From the NCBI GenBank assembly GCA_965198655.1, contig OZ240668.1, positions 3,038,001-3,102,000 of the forward strand: a DNA stretch of 64,000 nt, read 5' to 3'. The position numbers and the translations under genes are program-made. Position 1 is the stretch's first letter, and each line of letters starts with the position of its first letter. Below, in pieces: positions 48,362 through 57,798 of this stretch. The notes beneath the pieces were generated by a model. It did not search any database. It was not told the origin of the DNA and saw nothing but the letters and a program-made list of their open reading frames with translations. The DNA is from Lichenicola sp965198655. Lineage in GTDB: Bacteria > Pseudomonadota > Alphaproteobacteria > Acetobacterales > Acetobacteraceae.

Positions 48362-49012
48362 ATGACCGGAACATCCGCTTCGGCCGCAGCGGCGACGGGT
48401 TGCGACGAGGTCGCCGACCGGCGCGAGATACGCGATCTTCTCGAGAGCTGGGTCGTCTTCCGCGATGCCGGCGATTGGGAGCGTCTGCGTCCGCTCTGGC
48501 ATTCTGACGGCCGCATGGTGGCGACCTGGACCGAAGGCACCGGCGACGAGTTCATCGCCATCAGCCAGGCTGGATGGGCGAAGGGCATGACCGTCATGCA
48601 CCGTCTCTGCGGCACCGTGATCGACCTGAACGGTTACCGGGCCCTGGCGCAGACCAAGATGACCATCACGCAGCGCGCGCCGGTGGAAGGTGTTGCGTGC
48701 GACGTGACCTGCGCCGGCCGCTTCTACGACTTCCTGGAAAAGCGTGCCGGTAGATGGGGGATCGTGCTGCGGCAGTCGATCTACGAAATGGACCGCCTGG
48801 ATCCGGTGATGCCGGGAACGGCACCGGTCCTGGACGCGACGCTGCTGGAGCAGTTCCCGATCGGCTATCGCCACCTGGCCTACCTGCAGACCCGCATCGG
48901 CTACGACGTGACACGGAACCTGGCAGGACTGCGAGGACCGGAAGTGGCGTCGCTTTATCAAAGGGGTGCGGCTTGGCTGGCGACCGGCAGCCTCGATCCG
49001 GGCGTCCGCTAG
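48362..49012 (+). CDS. NTF2/SnoaL-like protein
   Basis: 216 residues directly abutting the aldehyde dehydrogenase. Cone-shaped NTF2-like fold: REIRDLLESWVVFRDAGDWE, LRPLWHSDGRMVATW and CAGRFYDFLEKRAGRWGIVL are the characteristic helix and strands. Such proteins are small isomerases, dehydratases or ring-hydroxylating beta-subunit relatives. The ~60-residue C-terminal extension is longer than usual. A role in the pathway is inferred from position only. Confidence 0.75.
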   Translation: MTGTSASAAAATGCDEVADRREIRDLLESWVVFRDAGDWERLRPLWHSDGRMVATWTEGTGDEFIAISQAGWAKGMTVMHRLCGTVIDLNGYRALAQTKMTITQRAPVEGVACDVTCAGRFYDFLEKRAGRWGIVLRQSIYEMDRLDPVMPGTAPVLDATLLEQFPIGYRHLAYLQTRIGYDVTRNLAGLRGPEVASLYQRGAAWLATGSLDPGVR

Positions 49013-49105
49013 TTCCCCGCTCCCACTGCCACACCTTTGCGAAACAACCTGTCGGAAACGTGCCGCCCCCTGAACCGAGGCCGGTGCCTGATCGAGGATG
49101 AAGCG

Positions 49106-50068
49106 TTGCTCCAGAAAACCGTCGTTGGACTTGCGGCCCTAATCTCCACCCTGCCGATACAGTCCCGGGCGCAGCCTGTCGCAGTGGCCCGTGCCCAGGC
49201 GGCGCTGGTCGCTCAGTGCCCGCCCTGGCCGACCCCGGGCCCGGCCGAGACCCCGCCAATCCATGTCACGCATTGGGGCGATGCCGGCCCTGTGGTGCTG
49301 CTCATTCATGGCGGGGTACAGGGCGATGTCGGCGGCGGACCGTCAAGCTTCGCGAGGCAGAGGCCACTCAGCCAGCAGGGGTTCCAGCTTCTGCTGCCCG
49401 ACCGCCCCGGCTTCGGGCAGAGCCCGACCCGCGGCCCGGACAACATGGAGAACGAAAGCGTCTGGATCGCCGGGATGCTCGGCAACGGCGTCAACCTGGT
49501 CGGTCATTCCTGGGGCGGCACCGACGCGCTGCTGGCGGCGGCACGGCAGCCCGGGAAGGTGCAGTCGCTGATCCTGATCGAGCCGGCGATGACCCAGCTC
49601 ATTCCTGCCGATCCCGGGCTGATGAAGAACCCGGTGCTCCATCAGGCAGTGGCGGAGCGGGCACAGTGGCTCGTCGCCGCCAAGACCCCGGCCGACTTCA
49701 TGCGCAGCTTCGTCGCCACCGTCAGCGGCGCCGGCAAGCCGCCCCCGGCACTCGCTGCCATCATGGCGGACCCCGCGAAGGCGACGGGTGCCGGCTGCGC
49801 GTTGCTGGAAGGCAAGGTAGCGACAGCCGCCGAGACCCGCGCGGCCGCCGCGGTGGTGGCCCAGGCCGGTATTCCCGTGCTGGTCGTCACCGGCGGCTGG
49901 AGCCCGGCGCGCGACATGGAGGGAGACCTCATCGCCAAGCTGACCCATGGCCGCCACGTCATCGTCCGGTCGCCCAGCCACTTCGTGCAGGCGGCGAACC
50001 CGACTGAGTTCAACAAGGTCGCCCTCGACTTCATGCGCGAAGCCGACAAGATCCGTAGCGGCCAGTGA
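49106..50068 (+). CDS. Exported alpha/beta hydrolase
   Basis: About 320 residues. The best start is TTG 49106, giving LLQKTVVGLAALISTLPIQS as a signal peptide; the frame is open from ATG 49037. Oxyanion HGG in LLIHGGVQGDVGG, nucleophile elbow GHSWGG (VNLVGHSWGGTDALLAAARQ), and a catalytic His in SPSHFVQAANP. It could be an esterase releasing an aromatic acid for the downstream transporters (inference). Confidence 0.8.
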   Translation: MLQKTVVGLAALISTLPIQSRAQPVAVARAQAALVAQCPPWPTPGPAETPPIHVTHWGDAGPVVLLIHGGVQGDVGGGPSSFARQRPLSQQGFQLLLPDRPGFGQSPTRGPDNMENESVWIAGMLGNGVNLVGHSWGGTDALLAAARQPGKVQSLILIEPAMTQLIPADPGLMKNPVLHQAVAERAQWLVAAKTPADFMRSFVATVSGAGKPPPALAAIMADPAKATGAGCALLEGKVATAAETRAAAAVVAQAGIPVLVVTGGWSPARDMEGDLIAKLTHGRHVIVRSPSHFVQAANPTEFNKVALDFMREADKIRSGQ

Positions 50069-50292
50069 GCGGCCTTGATCCCGGCCAGCTCCTGTCGGCG
50101 ATGGCGAAGGGGCCTGCTCAGCCGGAAGCGGGACGTGCGCCGGCTGCGATCCGCGCCGGAGCCGCCTGCCGCGAGATCAATCGGTTGCCGATCAGCTCTA
50201 TGACTTAAGCGAAACCAGAGGCGCGAAGCGTCGTCCTACCGTTGCGGTATCAAATCGAAGACGGCGACAGACCGTTGGGACAAGGGGAGAAC

Positions 50293-51828
50293 ATGATGCG
50301 TTCCCAGGCTTGGCTTGCGTCAGCATCTGCAATTACCGTCGTCGGGCTGATGACCGGTGCGGCGGCTCCTGCCGACCAGCAGGTCCAGACCAACCTTGCC
50401 ACGCCCTCCCCAGGGTTGGCGGCTCCGGTTCGGCTCGCTCAGAGTTCGGCCTACCCTTCGCCGAACAAGACCGGCACTGGCGTCGATCTCGGGCTTCCAG
50501 TCCAGAGCCGCTTCGGCACGTCCGGCAACACGGCGCTCCTGCAGGTCAACCAGCCGCAGTCGCCACCCCCGGTCTACGGGTTGTTCCCGGGCTTCGGCCG
50601 AACCCTGATCGGCCAGGGGATCGACTTCCATGGTGACGTCCTCGACCATTTTCTCGGTCAGGCGACGGCGGGCGTACACTCCGAGACGAACAACCTCGGT
50701 TCAGCATCGTTCGCGGTCGATCTGGATCTCAACAAGCTGATCGGCCTGGACGGCGGCGCGATCCACGCGATCGAGGCGGTCTTCTTCGGCAAGAGCAACT
50801 TCCCGCACGACATCCTGGAACAAGGCGGCGCGCTCACCGGATACCAGGGCAGTCCGGCCCCGGAAACGTCCGACCTGAGGGAGCTCACCTACGAGCAGAA
50901 GCTGCTCGACCACAAGTTCGACATCGAGATCGGCAGGACAAACGTTTACCGCTACTTCTTCATTCCGAACGGCCTCGATCCGTTCATATCGGAGTCGACC
51001 ACGCTCTACGAGGACGGCGACTTCGTGCCTCTCGCCCATCCGGTGTGGGGCGGCGTCACCAACTACCACTTCACCCCGGACTGGTACACGCAGCTCGGCG
51101 CGTTCGAGGACAACTACCGGCGCGCGATCAACTATTCCTACAACTTCGGCGTCGATGAGGCGTCCGGGGCTCAGGTCCTGGGCGAGATCGCCTACAGGTC
51201 CGAGTTCAGCGATGCACGCTATCCGGCCAACTTCGAGACCGGCTTCGAGTGGAACACGCGGCACGGCGAGACGAACGACAAGGGTACGGCGGGCAACTAT
51301 TCCCCGGTGATAGAAGCCTATGACTACACCGGCGGCGGCGTGTTCTACACGCAAGGCGGCTATACGGTCTGGCGCAGCCAGGACGTGCCGCACACGGCAC
51401 CGAGAAACATCCTCGTGTGGGGATCATTCGCCGCGTCCGTCGACAAGCCGCAGCCGATCGATTGCGACGCGTTCGCCGGCGTCAACTTCACCGGCTTCCT
51501 TCCGCCTCGGCCGCGCGACATACTCGGCCTGCAGATGCACTACCAGCGTCTGAGCCAGATCGAGGCCGATCATGAAACCCTTCTGCAGGACAGGATTGCG
51601 ATCAATCGTGGCACCGGCACGCAGCCACGCGACGGCTATGGGTTCGAGGTGATCGACCAGATCCAGGTCACGCGTTGGGCGCAGATCAGCCCGTACGTCG
51701 AGTACTTCATCAACCCCGACGAGTACTACGACCCCCTGCAGCGCCGGGGACGTGACGGGTTCGAGGGTGGCGTGCTCACGATCATCTCCATCGGTCGCCT
51801 GCTTGGCACCAGCCAGAAGGCGTTCTGA
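50293..51828 (+). CDS. OprB-family carbohydrate/solute porin
   Basis: 511 residues from ATG 50293 (AAGGGGAG upstream). Signal peptide to about residue 28. The mature protein follows the OprB porin pattern: GQGIDFHGDVLDHFLGQATA, FDIEIGRTNVYRYFFIPNG, YTQLGAFEDNYRRAINYSYN, RDILGLQMHYQRLSQIEADH and a C-terminal strand ending in Phe. The final segment (WAQISPYVEYFINPDEYYDP) is the usual end of the barrel. It would let the pathway substrate cross the outer membrane. Confidence 0.87.
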   Translation: MMRSQAWLASASAITVVGLMTGAAAPADQQVQTNLATPSPGLAAPVRLAQSSAYPSPNKTGTGVDLGLPVQSRFGTSGNTALLQVNQPQSPPPVYGLFPGFGRTLIGQGIDFHGDVLDHFLGQATAGVHSETNNLGSASFAVDLDLNKLIGLDGGAIHAIEAVFFGKSNFPHDILEQGGALTGYQGSPAPETSDLRELTYEQKLLDHKFDIEIGRTNVYRYFFIPNGLDPFISESTTLYEDGDFVPLAHPVWGGVTNYHFTPDWYTQLGAFEDNYRRAINYSYNFGVDEASGAQVLGEIAYRSEFSDARYPANFETGFEWNTRHGETNDKGTAGNYSPVIEAYDYTGGGVFYTQGGYTVWRSQDVPHTAPRNILVWGSFAASVDKPQPIDCDAFAGVNFTGFLPPRPRDILGLQMHYQRLSQIEADHETLLQDRIAINRGTGTQPRDGYGFEVIDQIQVTRWAQISPYVEYFINPDEYYDPLQRRGRDGFEGGVLTIISIGRLLGTSQKAF

Positions 51829-51996
51829 GGGTGGCGGCGTGGGATCGTCCGGGCCTTGTTCCGCCTGGCGACTGCCGACGCCGGTCTGGCCCTCAGGACG
51901 TCGTTGACCATAGGCTGGACAACAGCGAAGAACCTGCAGGAGCCGGCGCCTCCGCAGCTAGGCGGCCATGCCGTTCATATGCTTGAGGGAGTTTAC

Positions 51997-53436
51997 ATGA
52001 GCAGCCTTGGTGCAAGTCATCCGCCGGTCGTGGATCTGGACGAGCTCATCGACGGCCAGAAGGTCCGTATGTCGGTCGTCATCTTCCTGGCGCTGGCGAT
52101 CCTGTCGGTGGTCGCGGATGGCTTCAACATCGCGGTGATGGGAGTCGCGGCGCCGGAGCTCGTGAGGAACTGGCACATCTCGCCGCACGCGCTGCTGCCG
52201 CTGCAACTGGCCGGGGTGTTGGGCCTCCTGATCGGCGCACCGACGCTCGGTGGCCTCGGCGATCGGATCGGCCGCAAGCGGGTGATCGTGTTCGCGCTGC
52301 TGGCTTTCGGCGTGCTGGCGTTGGTGTCGATGGCGGCTCGCAACCCGGTCCAGCTCGTGGTGCTGCGCTTCCTGACCGGCGTCGGTCTCGGCGGCTTGAT
52401 CCCCAACGTCATCGCCCTGACCGCCGAGGTGGCGCCCAAGCGGCTGCGCGGGATGTTCATTATCATCGTCAACTTCGGCGTCCCCGCCGGCTTCGCCCTG
52501 CCTGGCGTGGTGAGCGCGGTGCTGGTACCGATCTATGGCTGGCCGGTCCTGTTCCTCGTCGGCGGCCTGCTCTCGCTTGGCATCGGCGTCTGCGCGATCC
52601 CGCTGCTGCCGGAGTCGATCCGCTACCTGCTGCACCGCGGCGACCGGGCTGCGGAGGTCACCCGTCTGGCGCGCCAGTTGCGGCCGGACCTCGCCGTCGA
52701 CGCGCACACGCAGTTCGCGGTCGCGGTGCCTCAGGGGGGTGGCCATGGCGGGTCGCCGCGCAGGCTGTTCTCGGATGGGCTCGGCGTCATCACGCCGCTG
52801 CTCTGGATCGTGCTAGCGGCGAACCAGTTCACCAACTTCTTCATGGTCAGTTGGCTGCCGCTGCTGCTGCGCACGACCGGCGCCGGCACGCAGCGGATCG
52901 GGCTGACCACCACGATGTACTCGGTCGGCGGCATCGTGGGGGGCCTGGCCCTGGTGCTGATCATCGATCAGTTGGGCGTTCTCCCCATCGTGGCGCTGTT
53001 CGCCGTCGGGGTGCCGGTGGTGGCGCTGATCGGTCTGCCTCATCTCTCGGCGATCATGATCGCCGGCGTCATCGCGTTCGCCGGGTTCTGCGTCACCGGC
53101 AACAACTTCGGCATCAACGCGGTGCTCGGCACCCTTTATCCAACCCCGATCCGGTCCATGGCCACCGGCTGGGGCCAGGCGCTCGGCCGCGTCGGGGCAC
53201 TCCTAGCCCAGGTCGCGGGGGGAATGCTGCTGTCGCGGCACGTGCCGTTCGGCGAGGTGTTCATCGCGCCGGCAGCCTCGCTGTTCATCGCCGTCATCAC
53301 GGCCTCGGCGCTGGGTGTGCTGTGCTATCGCCGCCTGGGTAGCTACCGGCTCGGGGAGGCCACGGCCGTCGAGGCGGTCGTCCTGCATTCGGAGGACGAG
53401 GACCTGGTGCTCGAAGAGGGAAAGCGGCCTCCGTGA
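51997..53436 (+). CDS. MFS transporter, aromatic acid:H+ symporter (AAHS) type
   Basis: 479 residues with 12 predicted helices. The loop 2-3 motif GGLGDRIGRKRVIVF and the AAHS-like first helix VVADGFNIAVMGVAAPELVR (Asp in helix 1) point to the aromatic-acid symporters such as PcaK/BenK. An ATG at 51997 with GAGGGAG upstream was chosen over the open frame from 51856. Its position after a resorcylate-type decarboxylase and porin supports benzoate-like uptake. The last ~30 residues are acidic and cytoplasmic. Confidence 0.9.
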   Translation: MSSLGASHPPVVDLDELIDGQKVRMSVVIFLALAILSVVADGFNIAVMGVAAPELVRNWHISPHALLPLQLAGVLGLLIGAPTLGGLGDRIGRKRVIVFALLAFGVLALVSMAARNPVQLVVLRFLTGVGLGGLIPNVIALTAEVAPKRLRGMFIIIVNFGVPAGFALPGVVSAVLVPIYGWPVLFLVGGLLSLGIGVCAIPLLPESIRYLLHRGDRAAEVTRLARQLRPDLAVDAHTQFAVAVPQGGGHGGSPRRLFSDGLGVITPLLWIVLAANQFTNFFMVSWLPLLLRTTGAGTQRIGLTTTMYSVGGIVGGLALVLIIDQLGVLPIVALFAVGVPVVALIGLPHLSAIMIAGVIAFAGFCVTGNNFGINAVLGTLYPTPIRSMATGWGQALGRVGALLAQVAGGMLLSRHVPFGEVFIAPAASLFIAVITASALGVLCYRRLGSYRLGEATAVEAVVLHSEDEDLVLEEGKRPP

Positions 53437-53516
53437 GACAGCCGCGAACGGAGCGTCCCCTGGCCGTCGGGCGTTCATGTCCGCCGATGAACGATAGATA
53501 ACCGGAGAGCCCAGAG

Positions 53517-54485
53517 ATGATCGACGGCCTCATTGACGTGCATCATCATGCCCGCCCGGCGGCGTTCTTCGAGGCGCTGGCCCAAACCGGACGCACCTCG
53601 ATGGCCGGCCGTCCGTTCCCGCCCGGCTGGACCGAAGCCGGCGCGCTGGCGATGATGGATGAGAACGGCATCGCGACGGCGCTGCTCTCGGCCCCGGACG
53701 CCGACCTGCTCTACCGCGACCGCCCGATCGCGTTGCGCCTGTCCCGCCTGCTGAACGACATGTTCGGCTCGTGCCTGCAGAAGCGGCCCGACCGCTTCGG
53801 CGCTTTCGCCTCGTTGCCGATGCCGCATCTCGACGCCTCGCTCGATGAGGTCGCTTACGCTCTGGACGTCGCCGGGCTCGACGGCGTCATGCTGTCGACC
53901 AGCTACGACGGCACGTATCTCGGCGACGCCAGCCTCGATCCGCTCCTTTCCGAGCTGCATCACCGCAAGGCGTTGGTACTCGTGCACCCGGTCAGCCCGA
54001 TGGGCCGCGAGCTGCTCAAGCTGGAGAACTCGCCGGCCCTGCTCGAATACGCCTTCGACACCACGCGGTGCATCGTCAACCTGATCCAGAGGGACGTGCC
54101 GGCCCGCTTCCCGGGGATCCGCTTCATCTTCAGCCATGCAGGGGGCACGGCGCCGTATCTGGCTGAACGGCTGGGGATGCTCAGGAGCTTCCTTCAGCCG
54201 GAACGAGCACAGGGCGTCCCGGAAAACCGTGAGGCCATGCTGCGGCTGTTGCGCAGCTTCTTCTATGATACCGCCCTATCGGCCAGCACGCCGGTGCTGG
54301 AGCTGCTTCGGGACGTCATTGGGCTTGATCGGTTACTATTCGGAACGGACTATCCGCAGGCACCAGAGAACGTCATCCCAGCCTGTGCGGCCGCCATCCG
54401 CGGTGCCGCATCGCTCGCGAGGGGTGATGATTTTTCCTCCGCTAACGCCCGACGACTCGTGCCGCGCCTGGAGGCCTCCCGATAG
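53517..54485 (+). CDS. Amidohydrolase (ACMSD-like family)
   Basis: 322 residues of the amidohydrolase_2 type: IDVHHHARPAAFF (HxH), VLVHPVSPMGRELL, IFSHAGGTAPYLAERL and LLFGTDYPQAPENV give the His-His-His-Asp metal set. They act as decarboxylases or hydrolases on carboxylated rings and semialdehydes. It is the second of three ACMSD-like enzymes in this 11-kb cluster and lies 80 bases after the symporter. Confidence 0.87.
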   Translation: MIDGLIDVHHHARPAAFFEALAQTGRTSMAGRPFPPGWTEAGALAMMDENGIATALLSAPDADLLYRDRPIALRLSRLLNDMFGSCLQKRPDRFGAFASLPMPHLDASLDEVAYALDVAGLDGVMLSTSYDGTYLGDASLDPLLSELHHRKALVLVHPVSPMGRELLKLENSPALLEYAFDTTRCIVNLIQRDVPARFPGIRFIFSHAGGTAPYLAERLGMLRSFLQPERAQGVPENREAMLRLLRSFFYDTALSASTPVLELLRDVIGLDRLLFGTDYPQAPENVIPACAAAIRGAASLARGDDFSSANARRLVPRLEASR

Positions 54486-54683
54486 TTCTAAGGTCGCAGC
54501 CGGGCCAAGAGAACGGATCGACGCAACCCATCCAGGCGGTCCGACGCCTCCGGTCAGCAAGAGGTTTAACCACTCCCAAGGCCCAGCCTGGACGCCTCCA
54601 TATATAGGGATGCATCGGATACCGGCGGCCGATTGGGCGTATCGCCCAAAACCAAAGACATCAAGATGTCAAGAGGAGGAAAG

Positions 54684-55910
54684 ATGCAGGGCGTTCCGAT
54701 GACGGCAGCTCCGGTTCGAGCTTCGATGGTGGATCACGACTGGCCAGCGGTGGTCGCAGCGATGGTCGGCCTCATCTTCAGCACCGGCACTCTCACCATC
54801 TATTCGTTCGGCGTCTTCGTACATCCGCTTCATGCCGAGTTCGGCTGGAACCGGACACAGCTCGGAGGCGCCGTCGCGGTGTCGCAGTTCGGCCTGGCGC
54901 TCGCCTTACCGTTCTGGGGATCGCTGGTGGATCGTTACGGTCCGCGCCCGATCCTGCTCGTCTCGATCGGCATGATGTCCCTCCTGGCGGCCTCCCTATC
55001 ACTTCTCACGCCCCATCTCTGGCATCTCTACCTCGTGTTCGCCGGCATTCCCTTCCTGGCCGCCGGCGCGTCGCCGCTCGGGTATTCGTCGGTCCTGGTC
55101 CGTCGATTCGAACGGCGCCTCGGCCTGGCGCTCGGTCTTGCCACGATGGGAGTGGGGCTGGGCGCCAGCATCCTGCCGCCGCTGGCGCAGGCGCTGATCG
55201 GCGGGTTCGGATGGCGACATGCGTACGCCGTGATCGGCCTGATCACGCTCCTGGTTGGCCTGCCTGCCGCCACCGTTGCGACCCGCTACACCCGCGGCCC
55301 GGTCGTTCGTCAAGTCGGGACGGTCACTCTGCCGATGCGGCCGGCGATGCGCACGCCGACCTTCCTGCTGATGTGCGCGGTCTTCTTCCTGTTGGGTGTG
55401 ACCACCGTCGGCGTCCTGGCCCAGATCGTGCCGATGATGATCGATCGCGGCTTCGCGCCGACGGCGGCGGCCAGAGTCGCGGCACTCACCGGCTTGGCGG
55501 CGCTGGCCAGCCGAGGCGGCATTGGCTGGGTGCTCGACCGGGTACAGGCGCCGCGCGTCATCGCGGTCGTAGCACTCCTCGCCTGCCTTTCCTTTCTGTT
55601 GCTAGCCTATGGCAACGGCAGGCTGTTGAGCTACCTCGCCGTCCTGCTGCTGGGCGGTGCCATCGGCGCCGAAGTGAACTTCATCGCCTTTCTCACGCGT
55701 CGGCACTTCGCGCAGGCGCTGTTCGGCCGTCTCTACGGGATCGGGTTCGGCATCTACCTGGTCGGCGGCGGCGTCGGGCCCCTCCTGCTCGGCGTCAGCT
55801 TCGACCATCTCGGCGGATACCGGCCAAGTCTGTTGCTGTTCGCGATCCTGGCAGCCATCGCCGCCATCGTCGCTCTCAGGATACCGAAGAACAGCATCTC
55901 CTCCTTGTGA
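54684..55910 (+). CDS. MFS transporter (monocarboxylate/oxalate-formate-like)
   Basis: 408 residues with 12 helices; start at ATG 54684 behind a strong AGGAGGAAAG. The first loop FVHPLHAEFGWNRTQLGGAV and VDRYGPRPILLVSIGMM are typical of the MCT/OFA-like branch of MFS that carries carboxylates. A gap of about 200 bases before it, with AT-rich sequence near 54600, may hold its own promoter. It is convergent with the next amidohydrolase. Confidence 0.88.
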   Translation: MQGVPMTAAPVRASMVDHDWPAVVAAMVGLIFSTGTLTIYSFGVFVHPLHAEFGWNRTQLGGAVAVSQFGLALALPFWGSLVDRYGPRPILLVSIGMMSLLAASLSLLTPHLWHLYLVFAGIPFLAAGASPLGYSSVLVRRFERRLGLALGLATMGVGLGASILPPLAQALIGGFGWRHAYAVIGLITLLVGLPAATVATRYTRGPVVRQVGTVTLPMRPAMRTPTFLLMCAVFFLLGVTTVGVLAQIVPMMIDRGFAPTAAARVAALTGLAALASRGGIGWVLDRVQAPRVIAVVALLACLSFLLLAYGNGRLLSYLAVLLLGGAIGAEVNFIAFLTRRHFAQALFGRLYGIGFGIYLVGGGVGPLLLGVSFDHLGGYRPSLLLFAILAAIAAIVALRIPKNSISSL

Positions 55911-55943
55911 GCCGAAAACTCAGACAGGGCGCTTCGGACCGTC

Positions 55944-56939
55944 CTATCCCTTCAGCTTCAGCAACCCGTCCGCATTAGCATGCGCGATCTTGACCCTGTC
56001 GGCTGGGGAAACCGGCAGCGCGTCGAGGAAGTCGCGTCCCCGCTGGTTGGGACTGAACGGATAGTCGACCGAGAACATCACCCGGTCGGCGCCGAACGTC
56101 ATCAGGAGCGGCAGCAGCGGCGCCAGGGTAAAGAAGCCGCTCGTCGTGACCCAGACCTGATCGGTGATGGTCCGGCTGACCGTGCGGGTCAGCCGATCGC
56201 GGATCTCGTCGGCGAACACCTGGTCGCAGCGCGCGAACATGGACGGCAGGCCCTCGCCCATGTGGCCAATGATCAGCTTCAGGCTCGGATGTCGATCCAG
56301 CGCGCCCGACAGCACGAGCCGCAGCACGTGGATTGCCGTTTCCGAATGCCATCCCCAGCCGGCGATCGACATCAGCATGCCGGCGTCGCCGGGCAAACGG
56401 TCGTAATAGGCTTCGAAAACCGGCGGCGGCGGCGGCGCCGGATGCAGGTAGAGCGGCACGTCGAGCGCCTCGAAGCGCGATAACAGCGGCGCAAAGCGGG
56501 GATCATCGAGGAACAGCCCACCGGTGGTTCCGTGCACCATTCCGCCGACAAGACCGTGGCGGGTGACGCAGCGCTCCAACTCGTCGGCGGCTGCTTCGGG
56601 AGCCGACATCGGCAAATGAGTGAAGCCGGCGAACCGTCCCGGATTGTCTTCCACCAGCCGTGCCAGATGATCGTTCATCTCGCGCGCGAACGCAGGTCCT
56701 TCCGCAGGCGGCAGCAGCTCGGCGCCGACGCCGGTCGCCGACAGCACCTGGATCGAGATACCGGCTGCATCCATGTCGGCCAGACGAGCGGCTCCCACCT
56801 CCCGGAGCTGCTCGCGCCGGTCAATCGCCGGTGCAATTCGGCCGCCCGGCGTCAGGCGCCGCGCCTGCATCGCTTCTCCGCCGATCCGTGCGGCCATTGC
56901 CGGCACGGTAAAATGCTCTTCCAGAGCGACGATGCGCAT
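55944..56939 (-). CDS. Amidohydrolase, third ACMSD-like enzyme of the cluster
   Basis: 331 residues from MRIVALEEHFTVP (EEH as in the enzyme at 45906), then VPLYLHPAPPPPPVFEAYY, KLIIGHMGEGLPSMFARCD and VMFSVDYPFSPNQRGRDF: a Glu-His-His-Asp site, so a decarboxylase or hydrolase of the resorcylate type rather than the HxH type. It is on the opposite strand, just upstream of IS481 debris. The ATG at 56939 is fixed by family alignment. Confidence 0.87.
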   Translation of the reverse strand: MRIVALEEHFTVPAMAARIGGEAMQARRLTPGGRIAPAIDRREQLREVGAARLADMDAAGISIQVLSATGVGAELLPPAEGPAFAREMNDHLARLVEDNPGRFAGFTHLPMSAPEAAADELERCVTRHGLVGGMVHGTTGGLFLDDPRFAPLLSRFEALDVPLYLHPAPPPPPVFEAYYDRLPGDAGMLMSIAGWGWHSETAIHVLRLVLSGALDRHPSLKLIIGHMGEGLPSMFARCDQVFADEIRDRLTRTVSRTITDQVWVTTSGFFTLAPLLPLLMTFGADRVMFSVDYPFSPNQRGRDFLDALPVSPADRVKIAHANADGLLKLKG

Positions 56940-56955
56940 GATTGTATTTTCCAAC

Positions 56956-57560
56956 TTACGGTCCGAGGCGGATATGTAGTCCGAGAATGAGATGGCGCAG
57001 GTCGATCTTGAAGATCGACCGGTCTTTGGTCCAGGGCTCGCAGATGACTTGATAAAGCGTTCGCCAGCGTAGGGCCTTGAGGTGCTTGGCGACGTTGTAG
57101 GCGGTGACGAACGCCAGGACATGGGCCTTCAGGTCTTGCAGGTCGTCGTAGTGGTAGACCTCGACCGCAAGATCCTTGATTGTGCGGTTCATCCGCTCGG
57201 CTTGGCCGTTAGTCGATGGATGGTAGGGCTTGGCTCGATGCCGTTTTCGATGCAGACGCGGTCGAACATGTGCGGACCGAGGTAGCGGCGGCTGGGCCCC
57301 TCCCGGTTCTTGGGCAGGTCGGCGAAGGCCATGCCCCTGTCAGCTTCGCTGATATCCCTCCGGGGATCGCTGCGCGATCGTCGGTGAGGATGGTGTGGAT
57401 CTGGTAGAAGAAGACCTGGACCACGTTCCTGAGTTGCCATCGGCGTGGCGCAGCCCGCAGTTGTCTAGGTAGGCATAGCCGATCTCGCAGGTCTTGAACC
57501 GCTTTCGACGCTTGGAGCTCGCCTCCAAGACGCGGCGTCGTGCGGGCGCTGCCGTGAAGA
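56956..57560 (-). mobile_element. IS481-family transposase remnant
   Basis: The C-terminal piece MNRTIKDLAVEVYHYDDLQD, then LRWRTLYQVICEPWTKDRSI, is the usual IS481 end. Upstream in other frames are YLGPHMFDRVCIENGIEPSP and RFKTCEIGYAYLDNCGLRHA, corresponding to DDE-core segments. At least two frameshifts separate the pieces, so the transposase is inactive. Confidence 0.65.
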
Positions 57561-57798
57561 ACACTTCCCATGAGGCATCCTCCTCCTGACAACCCAGGAT
57601 CGATGATGCACCGTCACTCTCCAGGACTATACACCCGGCAGATCCCGTGCGACCTGGTGTGAGCCGAGCCACGGCCAGACGGCCTGAAGCCGTTTGGCCC
57701 GACCACACCGCCGCGCGCCGGACGGCGTCCCGTGCGGCAGCCGACGGGCGCCACGGACGCAAGACCGGCGGCGGCGCCCTCAACCGGAAAGTCTTCCG